A DNA stretch of 5,784 nt. Origin: an uncultured Collinsella sp. Its GTDB lineage: Bacteria; Actinomycetota; Coriobacteriia; Coriobacteriales; Coriobacteriaceae. Shown piece after piece: positions 1-5,438 of the stretch. The stretch is taken from positions 1-5,784 of the forward strand of contig UQXT01000116.1 in NCBI GenBank assembly GCA_900545075.1, read 5' to 3'. Position 1 is the stretch's first letter; each line of letters starts with the position of its first letter. Position numbers and translations under genes: made by a program. The notes beneath the pieces are model-generated. The model saw nothing but the letters and a program-made list of their open reading frames with translations, did not search any database and was not told where the DNA came from.

Positions 1-180
1 CCTGGGCTCCTGTCAGTGCCATGGGTTCTCGCTTTCTATGTATGGGGCGCCCCGCAATGGGGCCTTAATCTACGTGAACTTTCCCACGATAGCGCAGGAA
101 CGGCGTGGTGTGGAGCGCGTTTGCCCAGTTCGCAAAGAATGCGGATGCCGGGCGGGAAGACGATGCAAGCTTTAGATGGG
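1..180. other. Unassigned region downstream of the methyltransferase
   Basis: I see no convincing gene here. A plus-strand frame is open from the window edge (base 2) to a TAG at 173-175, which would be 57 residues ending in a cysteine-rich tail (CPVRKECGCRAGRRC). It would converge tail to tail with the methyltransferase, whose stop codon is only 5 bases away. However, its third codon positions are only about 60% G/C, little different from the local background, and it could be open by chance. A short hairpin (gcccc at 49-53 with ggggc at 59-63) has no T-run on either strand, so I do not call a terminator. If the frame is real, it is the end of a plus-strand gene lying mostly outside the window. 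Confidence 0.3.
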
Positions 181-1068
181 CTACGGGCGGGGTACGGAGA
201 CCGGCTCCCAGGCAATAAAGGCCCAGCGGACCTTACGGATATGGTCGAGCATGTAGCGTCCCTGCGGTACGCCCTTGGATCCCGGCTCGCCGGCATGGGG
301 GTTCTCGATCATGTGGTGGGCGATATAGTCGCGCAAGCGGTCGATTTTATCCTCGTTGCCATGCTCGAGCATGCGGGAGAAGTCCGCTACGCCCGCCTCA
401 AGGCTATCGAAGGTGTCGCGACGGGGTGATTCAAAATACGTAACCTGCGGTAAGGCACCCATCTGAATAAGGATGTTGAAGGCGTACACAAAGCCATTGC
501 TGCAGGTAACCGAGGCGCCGATGGCGTTCATCAGGTGCAGGTCATAACGCGGACTCGAGTTGGCGACCATCGTGACAGCACAACGCCGACGAGCAGTACG
601 GTCGAGCTTGGCAAGTGCCCCCTTCAGGTCGTTCGTAGTAACCGAGCGACTCGCAAAGGCAACATCTACAGCCTTGGCAACCGGCCCAACCAGATCCCAA
701 TCATCATCCCAAGCAAGCTCAAGCGGTGAAATAAGATCCTCGAGCCCGTAATACTCAATGCCGGCATCAAGGGTGCCCAACATGGCAGGAGAGAAGTCGG
801 CTGCAATCACGGAATGCCCAGCCTGAGCAAGCGGAATAGCAATCGACCCAGCCCCACACCCCATATCAAGCACCGACTCACCAGGCTCAAGCGCCAACAG
901 TTTTATAAAATCCCGAGCATACGGGGCAGTCTCCAATGGCCGAAAATGCCGAGCCCGCTTATCCCACTCAAAAGGATCATCAGCCCGTCGCCGATCAGCT
1001 TGCAGACGCATCCATTCGCCATTCCAATCAGCAGAAAGAAGCTCAGAGCGAGCATCCCCATCAACCAC
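181..1068 (-). CDS. Class I SAM-dependent methyltransferase
   Basis: A predicted cytoplasmic 295-residue enzyme that would transfer a methyl group from S-adenosylmethionine to an unknown acceptor. Residues 66-81 form the SAM-binding motif I (VLDMGCGAGSIAIPLA), and Asp91 in VIAADFSPAML is the expected acidic residue of motif II that binds the ribose. The rest of the Rossmann-like domain runs to about residue 170. The C-terminal 120 residues match nothing I can name and may set the substrate. I chose the GTG at 1066-1068 because a perfect AGGAGG lies 7 bases before it. A longer frame from an ATG at 1126-1128 would add a hydrophobic stretch that looks like a membrane anchor, but it would be translated from the terminator and leader, so I reject it. 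The first 90 codons end mainly in T or G, whereas the last half prefers C, which is odd. The family assignment is strong; the substrate is not known. Confidence 0.9.
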   Translation of the reverse strand: MVDGDARSELLSADWNGEWMRLQADRRRADDPFEWDKRARHFRPLETAPYARDFIKLLALEPGESVLDMGCGAGSIAIPLAQAGHSVIAADFSPAMLGTLDAGIEYYGLEDLISPLELAWDDDWDLVGPVAKAVDVAFASRSVTTNDLKGALAKLDRTARRRCAVTMVANSSPRYDLHLMNAIGASVTCSNGFVYAFNILIQMGALPQVTYFESPRRDTFDSLEAGVADFSRMLEHGNEDKIDRLRDYIAHHMIENPHAGEPGSKGVPQGRYMLDHIRKVRWAFIAWEPVSVPRP

Positions 1069-1075
1069 GGGCCAA

Positions 1076-1081
1076 CCTCCT
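1076..1081 (-). promoter_or_regulatory. Shine-Dalgarno of the methyltransferase gene
   Basis: On the minus strand AGGAGG stands 7 bases before the GTG at 1066-1068. It fixes the start codon and rules out the longer ATG start at 1126-1128. It lies only 6 bases after the T-run of the terminator at 1088-1119, so ribosome access and termination could influence each other. Confidence 0.85.
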
Positions 1082-1087
1082 AGCAAC

Positions 1088-1119
1088 AAAAAAGCGACTC
1101 TCCCAAAAAGAAGAGCCGC
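1088..1119 (-). terminator. Intrinsic terminator in the methyltransferase leader
   Basis: Read on the minus strand, GCGGCTCTTC pairs with GGAGAGTCGC across a TTTTTG loop. This gives a 10-bp stem with two G-U pairs, followed directly by six T residues. It is the best intrinsic terminator in the window. It points the same way as the methyltransferase and ends 6 bases before its Shine-Dalgarno, which leaves no room for a promoter between the two. Either transcription is attenuated here, or it is the terminator of a short upstream RNA that is read through. A simple end for the UPF0210 gene is less likely, because that gene stops about 265 bases earlier. Confidence 0.75.
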
Positions 1120-1233
1120 AACCAGCATATATCAGAAAGAACCGATCCAACGCCAAACCGCCGTATCGACCATGTGGTGCAGGAGCGAAGCAACTGCAAC
1201 CGGGATAGAACCCAACCGAGGTCCCGTTGTGCG
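1120..1233 (-). other. Candidate structured leader upstream of the methyltransferase
   Basis: This stretch between the large palindrome and the terminator has no supported reading frame. Two small hairpins are visible: cggga (1201-1205) with tcccg (1222-1226), and ggtgcag (1176-1182) with ctgcaacc (1194-1201, one bulged base at 1199). They share base 1201, so full pairing of both is mutually exclusive. I looked for the T-box sequence, cobalamin and SAM riboswitch core motifs and found none. The stretch could be an unrecognised regulatory RNA or ordinary untranslated leader. The pairings are visible in the sequence; a regulatory role is inferred from the terminator that follows. Confidence 0.3.
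1128..1156 (-). promoter_or_regulatory. Possible promoter for the methyltransferase
   Basis: On the minus strand TTGGCG (1151-1156) is followed after 17 bases by GATATA (1128-1133); TATATG at 1126-1131 is an alternative -10 with 19-base spacing. Both are imperfect matches to the housekeeping consensus. A transcript from here would begin near 1120, at the foot of the terminator hairpin. The stem would then be a 5'-terminal hairpin rather than an attenuator. This is a weak prediction and the main alternative to the attenuation model. Confidence 0.25.
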
Positions 1234-1367
1234 GGAGCCCCGGGGAGGGCAAATATATAAGGTCGATCGCGAGTTCCGCACGAGCCGGAGAGCACTTAAT
1301 GTGCTCTCCGTGCGAGTCAGGACTGTCCGAGCAGGCGACCTTATATATTTGCCCTCCCCGGGGCTCC
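1234..1367. repeat. 134-bp composite palindrome with 32-bp perfect arms
   Basis: The left arm (1234-1265) is an exact reverse complement of the right arm (1336-1367) over 32 bases. Pairing stops at once on both sides. Each arm has a GC-rich outer part around CCCCGGGG and an AT-rich inner part (AAATATATAAGG). The 70-base centre holds a second hairpin at 1286-1310: cggagagcac with gtgctctccg, 5-base loop ttaat. The element begins 17 bases after the UPF0210 stop codon, so it may end or protect that transcript, but no T-run follows it on either strand. Other readings are a small non-autonomous mobile element with terminal inverted repeats, a family-specific interspersed repeat, or a structured RNA. 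I see no clear target duplication at the edges. The palindrome itself is certain; its nature is open. Confidence 0.9.
1286..1310. repeat. Inner hairpin of the composite palindrome
   Basis: A perfect 10-bp inverted repeat with a 5-base loop sits near the centre of the 134-bp element. On the minus strand the pairing can be extended by GCAC with GTGC across a bulge. No T-run follows on either strand, so it is not a standard intrinsic terminator. Confidence 0.8.
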
Positions 1368-1384
1368 TCGCCCGAACCCCTCAG

Positions 1385-2749
1385 CTAGTTCTTGAGCGAG
1401 TTCAGCGGCGCCGGGAAGCGTCCACCACGGTGGGCAAGCACGGTGCCGGCGTTGGGGTTCACCGGCATGATGGGCGCACGGCCAAACAGGCCGCCGTACT
1501 CGACGCAGTCGCCCACGCCCTTGCCGATGGCGGGAATCACGCGGACGGCCGTGGTCTTGTTGTTGATGACGCCGATGGCCATCTCGTCGGCGATGATGCC
1601 GGCGATGGTCTCGACCGGGGTGTCGCCGGGGATGGCGATCATGTCCAGGCCAACGGAGCACACGCAAGTCATGGCCTCGAGCTTCTCGAGTGAAAGCGCG
1701 CCGGCCTCGACGGCAGCGATCATGCCGGCGTCCTCGGACACGGGGATGAAAGCGCCGGAGAGACCGCCCACGCTGGAGCTGGCCATAACGCCGCCCTTCT
1801 TGACGGCATCGTTGAGCATGGCGAGTGCGCAGGTCGTGCCCGGGCCACCGCAGGTGCCAACACCGATGATCTCGAGGATGCGGGCAACGGAATCGCCGAT
1901 GGCAGGCGTAGGCGCCAGCGACAGGTCGACGATGCCCTTCTCGACACCCAGGCGACGGGCGGCCTCGCGGCTCATGAGCTCACCGGCACGGGTGATCTTA
2001 AAGGCGGTCTGCTTAATCTTCTCGGCGACCTCCATCATCGATGCGGAATCGGGCAGCGTCTCCAGGGCTGCGGCCATAACGCCGGGGCCCGAGACGCCTA
2101 CGTTGATGACGGCGTCGGCCTCGCCACCGCCGTGGACGGCGCCCGCCATAAACGGGGAGTCCTCGACCATGTTGGCAAAGCAGACAAACTTGGAAGCGCC
2201 GACGGAATCCTGGTCGGCCGTGAGTTTAGCGGCATCGATGATGGTCTGGGCGGCCATAAGCACGGCGTCCATGTTGATGCCGGCACGCAGGCTGGCGACG
2301 TTGACGCTGGAGCAGACGCGGCTCGTGGTGGCGAGCGCCTGGGGGATGGACTGGATGACGCGGCGGTCGGCGTCGCCGATGCCCTTCTGGACGAGCGCGG
2401 AGAAGCCGCCCAGGTAATCGATGCCGAGCGTCTCGGCCGCGCGGTCGAGGGCGTGCGCGATGGGGGTGAGGTCCTCATCCTTGCAGCATGCGGCGATCTG
2501 CGCCACCGGGGTGACGGAAACGCGCTTGTTGATAATGGGGATACCGTACTCGCGCTCGAGGTTCTCGGCGGTCTCGACCAAGTGCTCAGCCGTGTGCGTC
2601 ACGTGGTCGTAGATCTTCGTGCACATGCGGTCGAGGTTCTCGTCGCCGCAACCCATGAGCGAAACACCCATGGTGATGGTCCTGATGTCGAGGTTCTGCT
2701 CCTCAACCATGCCGCGGGTTTCCGCGATTTCTGCGGGCGTGATCGCCAT
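1385..2749 (-). CDS. UPF0210/DUF711 (PFL-like) family protein
   Basis: A 454-residue protein of the UPF0210 family (DUF711, often labelled 'PFL family protein' for its fold resemblance to pyruvate formate-lyase). The biochemical role of the family is not established to my knowledge. Family-like stretches are the N-terminal LDIRTITMGVSLMGC (20-34), INKRVSVTPVAQIA (73-86), and a glycine/serine-rich segment (301-340) containing GGPGTTCALAMLNDAV and SSSVGGLSGAFIPVSED. No signal peptide or membrane segment is seen, so it should be cytoplasmic. The length fits the family. The ATG at 2747-2749 is chosen because AGGAG lies 7 bases upstream and the protein then starts MAITPAEIAETRG, as relatives do. 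The in-frame ATG at 2804-2806 would add 19 residues across the promoter region and has no ribosome site. In many genomes the gene follows a small ACT-domain gene; here metH precedes it instead, with a 108-base gap. Confidence 0.92.
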   Translation of the reverse strand: MAITPAEIAETRGMVEEQNLDIRTITMGVSLMGCGDENLDRMCTKIYDHVTHTAEHLVETAENLEREYGIPIINKRVSVTPVAQIAACCKDEDLTPIAHALDRAAETLGIDYLGGFSALVQKGIGDADRRVIQSIPQALATTSRVCSSVNVASLRAGINMDAVLMAAQTIIDAAKLTADQDSVGASKFVCFANMVEDSPFMAGAVHGGGEADAVINVGVSGPGVMAAALETLPDSASMMEVAEKIKQTAFKITRAGELMSREAARRLGVEKGIVDLSLAPTPAIGDSVARILEIIGVGTCGGPGTTCALAMLNDAVKKGGVMASSSVGGLSGAFIPVSEDAGMIAAVEAGALSLEKLEAMTCVCSVGLDMIAIPGDTPVETIAGIIADEMAIGVINNKTTAVRVIPAIGKGVGDCVEYGGLFGRAPIMPVNPNAGTVLAHRGGRFPAPLNSLKN

Positions 2750-2756
2750 CCTTGCG

Positions 2757-2761
2757 CTCCT
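2757..2761 (-). promoter_or_regulatory. Shine-Dalgarno of the UPF0210 gene
   Basis: AGGAG on the minus strand lies 7 bases before the ATG at 2747-2749. It decides in favour of the 454-residue start over the in-frame ATG 57 bases upstream. Confidence 0.8.
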
Positions 2762-2784
2762 ATCTGCCAAAACGAGCATAGTCT

Positions 2785-2813
2785 TATCTATTCTAACGTG
2801 CCGCACGTGCCAA
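2785..2813 (-). promoter_or_regulatory. Possible promoter of the UPF0210 gene
   Basis: On the minus strand TTGGCA (2808-2813, five of six bases of the -35 consensus) is followed after exactly 17 bases by TAGATA (2785-2790, a poor -10). A better-matching TAGAAT lies too close to the -35. The -35 falls in the loop and the spacer in the stem of the hairpin at 2795-2832, so the hairpin could act as an operator or interfere with promoter use. Confidence 0.3.
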
Positions 2814-2832
2814 GTGACGCATGCGGCACGTT
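2795..2832. terminator. Hairpin after metH, possible terminator
   Basis: An 11-bp perfect stem, aacgtgccgca (2795-2805) with tgcggcacgtt (2822-2832), with a 16-base loop, lies 25 bases past the metH stop codon. Read in the metH direction it is followed by GTTAGAATAG, a poor T-tract. The run of four T residues is on the plus-strand side, where no gene ends. It may still stop metH transcription as a GC-rich hairpin, or serve as an inverted-repeat operator for the next gene. Confidence 0.45.
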
Positions 2833-2857
2833 TTGGTGCACGGTTGTTTCCGTTGTG

Positions 2858-5425
2858 TTACTGCCCAAAGACCTCTTCGGCGATGCGCGCGCTTTCGGCG
2901 GCATCCTTGGCATAGTAGTCCGCGCCGATCTGCTTGGCGTATTCGGGGGTGAGCACGGCGCCGCCCACGATGATCTTGACGCCCGGAACCTCGGTATGGA
3001 GCAGCTTGATGGTCTCTTCCATGGCGACGACCGTGGTAGTCATAAGCGCCGAGAGGCCGACGAGCTTAATATCGCGCTCCTTGACGGTCTTGAGTACCTC
3101 CTGCGGATCGACGTCGCGGCCCAGGTCAAAGACGGTGTAGCCGTAGTTGTCGAGCAGCATTTTGACGATGTTCTTGCCAATATCGTGGATGTCGCCCTTG
3201 ACGGTGGCCACGCAGATTTTGCCCTTGTCGGCAATCTCGCCGGCGGGCATCAGGCGCTTGATGGTGTCAAAACCCACGCGCGCGGCCTCGGCCGAGGCCA
3301 TAAGCTGCGGCAAGAAGAACTTGCCCTGGTCAAAGAGGACTCCGACCTCATCGAGGGCGGGGATAAAGTGATTGTTGATGAGGTCCATGGCGTCATGGTC
3401 GGCCAGCAGGCGCTCGGTCTCGACCGCGATTTCGCCCTTGCGGCCCGAGACGACCATGCGACGAATCGGGTCGTCGTTGCCGTCGGTGCCGGCGGTGCCA
3501 GCGGTGCCAGCAGCGGGCGCGGCGTCGGTCGATGCTGCCTGAGCCGCCGCCGGGTTCGCGGCGATCTTGTACGGATCGGTCCAGCCGGCGTAGCGCTCGA
3601 TGTATCCGGTCGAGCCCTCGTCCTCAACGCTCAGGACGCGATAGCTGTAGACGGTATCCATAAAGCGCTTGGAGCCCGGGTTCATGATGGGGGCATCGAG
3701 ACCTGCGCCAAAAGCGGCGGCCAAAAAGACCGAGCCCAGCAGCGGGCGGGCAGGCAGGCCAAAGCTGATGTTCGATACGCCGAGCGCGCATTTGACGCCC
3801 AGGCGCTCCTTGCACAGGGACATGGCACGCAGGATCTGCTCGGCCTGGCGCTGGTTGGTCGAGGCGGTCATGACCAGGCAGTCGATGAGGATGCGGTCCG
3901 GCCCGATGCCGTAACGGGCAGCCTCGGCCACGATGCGCTCGGCGATGGCGAAGCGGGCCTCTGCGGTATCCGGAATACCGCCTTCGTCGAGTGTGAGGCC
4001 GACGACGTTGGTGCCGTAGTGGGCGACCAGCGGAAAGATCTCATCCATGATCTGCTGCTTGCCATTGACCGAGTTGATGATGGGCTTGCCGGCGTAGCGG
4101 CGCACGGCTGCCTCGACGGCTGCGGGGTCGGTGGAGTCGATCTGCAGCGGCAGCAGCGTGGAGCCCTGGAGCTGCTCGGTCGCCTGCTGGATGATCTTGA
4201 CCTCGTCGATCTCGGGCAGGCCCACGTTGACGTCCAGGATGTCGGCGCCCTGTTCCTGCTGGCTGATGCCCTGGCTCACGACGTAGTCCAGGTCGCCGTC
4301 GCGCAGGGCCTGTTGCAGGCGCTTTTTGCCGGTGGGATTGATGCGCTCGCCGATGACGGCGATTTTGTGGCCGTCACAGGGAAGGTCCACGACCGTCTGG
4401 GCGCTCGTGACCGACATGCTGGGCTTGCGGTGACGCGGGCTGGGCGCGTGGTTGTCGATAAGCGTGCGCAAGGCCGCCATGTGCGCCGGCGTGGTTCCGC
4501 AGCAGCCGCCCACGACGCTCACGCCGTCCTCGATCATGCCGGCGACGGCCTTGGCGTATTCGGGGGCTTGGATGTCAAAGACGGTGTTACCGTCGTCGTC
4601 CACGCGGGGCAGTCCCGCGTTAGCCTGCACCATAACGGGCTTGTCGGTAACGGTGAGCATACGTGCGGCGAGCCCTCGGAGCTCGGCCGGGCCCTGGCTG
4701 CAGTTGATACCCAAAACGTCGGCGCCGATGGCGTCGAGCGTGATGGCGGCCACCTCGGGACTCGTACCCAGGAACGTGCGGCCGTCTTCCTCAAAGGTCA
4801 TGGTGGCAATGACGGGCAGGTCGGAGTTCTCGCGGCAGGCGAGGACGGCAGCCTTGATCTCGGCAAGGTCGGTCATGGTCTCGATAATAAAGAGGTCGAC
4901 GCCCGCGTCGACGCCGGCGCGCACTTCCTCGGCAAAGAGGTCATAGGCCTCGTCGAAGCTGAGAGTACCCAAGGGGCGAAGCAGCGCGCCTATGGGGCCG
5001 ATGTCGCCGGCGACGTAGCGGGCACCGGCCGCGCGGGCGCAGGCGACGGCGGCGGCAAAGACATCTGCCACGGTGGCGGCACCGTCGAGCTTGTGGGCGT
5101 TGGCACCAAAGGTGTTGGCGGTGATCACGTCGCAGCCGGCCTCGACGTACTGACGCTGAATATCGGTAATGACCTGGGGCTCCTCAAAGTTGAGCAGCTC
5201 GGGCAGGGCGCCAGCCTTCATGCCGGCCGCCTGCAGCATGGTGCCCATGCCGCCGTCGAACAGCAGGTGCCCCGTGCCCTCGATGGCGGCGCGCAGGCGA
5301 TCGTCCTTAATGCGAAGGTCGTCGATCGTGCGCGTCTTGTATGCAGTACCATTGCGGCGTGCGGCATCAACGGGCGCCGCCAGCGCGGCGCCGTCCAGAT
5401 CATGGGTGATAAGCGGAGTAAACAT
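2858..5425 (-). CDS. metH: Cobalamin-dependent methionine synthase lacking the reactivation domain
   Basis: An 855-residue cytoplasmic enzyme that moves a methyl group from 5-methyltetrahydrofolate through cob(I)alamin to homocysteine, giving methionine. Domains in order: homocysteine methyltransferase (about 45-325) with FDGGMGTMLQ at 56-65 and zinc ligands Cys242 (NCSQGP) and Cys308-Cys309 (GGCCG); pterin-binding domain (about 354-620) opening with IGERINPTGKK; an Ala/Gly/Thr-rich linker (623-652); helical cap (653-735) with FFLPQLMASAEA; and the B12-binding Rossmann domain (736-855) with DIHDIG, whose His747 is the lower cobalt ligand. It ends after the B12 domain, so the roughly 350-residue reactivation domain of the E. 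coli type (about 1,230 residues) is absent; the gene directly upstream appears to supply it. The ATG at 5423-5425 has AGGAG 7 bases before it. A longer frame to 5554 would overlap the upstream gene and is rejected. About 40 residues before the first domain look like a lineage extension. Confidence 0.96.
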   Translation of the reverse strand: MFTPLITHDLDGAALAAPVDAARRNGTAYKTRTIDDLRIKDDRLRAAIEGTGHLLFDGGMGTMLQAAGMKAGALPELLNFEEPQVITDIQRQYVEAGCDVITANTFGANAHKLDGAATVADVFAAAVACARAAGARYVAGDIGPIGALLRPLGTLSFDEAYDLFAEEVRAGVDAGVDLFIIETMTDLAEIKAAVLACRENSDLPVIATMTFEEDGRTFLGTSPEVAAITLDAIGADVLGINCSQGPAELRGLAARMLTVTDKPVMVQANAGLPRVDDDGNTVFDIQAPEYAKAVAGMIEDGVSVVGGCCGTTPAHMAALRTLIDNHAPSPRHRKPSMSVTSAQTVVDLPCDGHKIAVIGERINPTGKKRLQQALRDGDLDYVVSQGISQQEQGADILDVNVGLPEIDEVKIIQQATEQLQGSTLLPLQIDSTDPAAVEAAVRRYAGKPIINSVNGKQQIMDEIFPLVAHYGTNVVGLTLDEGGIPDTAEARFAIAERIVAEAARYGIGPDRILIDCLVMTASTNQRQAEQILRAMSLCKERLGVKCALGVSNISFGLPARPLLGSVFLAAAFGAGLDAPIMNPGSKRFMDTVYSYRVLSVEDEGSTGYIERYAGWTDPYKIAANPAAAQAASTDAAPAAGTAGTAGTDGNDDPIRRMVVSGRKGEIAVETERLLADHDAMDLINNHFIPALDEVGVLFDQGKFFLPQLMASAEAARVGFDTIKRLMPAGEIADKGKICVATVKGDIHDIGKNIVKMLLDNYGYTVFDLGRDVDPQEVLKTVKERDIKLVGLSALMTTTVVAMEETIKLLHTEVPGVKIIVGGAVLTPEYAKQIGADYYAKDAAESARIAEEVFGQ
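3485..3511 (-). repeat. Three tandem 9-bp repeats in the metH linker
   Basis: Three head-to-tail copies of ggtgcc(a/g)gc on the plus strand encode Ala-Gly-Thr three times (residues 639-647). They lie in the flexible linker between the pterin-binding domain and the cap/B12 module. In-frame 9-bp units can change in number by slippage without breaking the protein, so linker length probably varies between strains. Confidence 0.75.
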
Positions 5426-5432
5426 CGATGAG

Positions 5433-5438
5433 CTCCTA
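5433..5438 (-). promoter_or_regulatory. metH Shine-Dalgarno overlapping the upstream stop codon
   Basis: On the minus strand the sequence TAGGAG contains both the TAG stop of the upstream gene (5436-5438) and most of the metH AGGAG (5433-5437), 7 bases before the metH ATG. Ribosomes ending the first gene are thus placed on the metH start site, which suggests translational coupling and matched production of the two proteins. Confidence 0.8.

Noticed and set aside
16..429. A 137-codon plus-strand frame overlapping the methyltransferase 3' end
   Set aside because: Most of it is antisense to the methyltransferase, there is no good ribosome site before its ATG, and the product matches nothing I know.
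1069..1128. A hydrophobic N-terminal extension of the methyltransferase that looks like a membrane anchor
   Set aside because: It would be translated through the terminator and its T-run, and a perfect AGGAGG with correct spacing points to the GTG at 1066-1068. The hydrophobic residues come from T-rich leader sequence.
1234..1367. Reading the palindrome as a CRISPR unit or tRNA-like gene
   Set aside because: There are only two inverted arms, no direct repeats with spacers, and no tRNA cloverleaf or T-loop consensus.
1172..1693. A plus-strand frame running through the 134-bp palindrome
   Set aside because: It passes through both arms of the palindrome into antisense of the UPF0210 gene, with no conserved motif. 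It is open by composition.
1392..2417. A 341-codon plus-strand frame opposite the UPF0210 gene
   Set aside because: It is antisense to a well-supported gene and its composition, rich in Ser, Pro, Ala and Met, is typical of a shadow frame.
2132..5431. A 1,099-codon plus-strand open frame opposite metH and the UPF0210 gene
   Set aside because: It is antisense to two clear genes with conserved catalytic motifs. G/C-ending codons on one strand remove stop codons from the opposite frame. The translation shows no recognisable domain, and it runs across the metH start and the intergenic gap.
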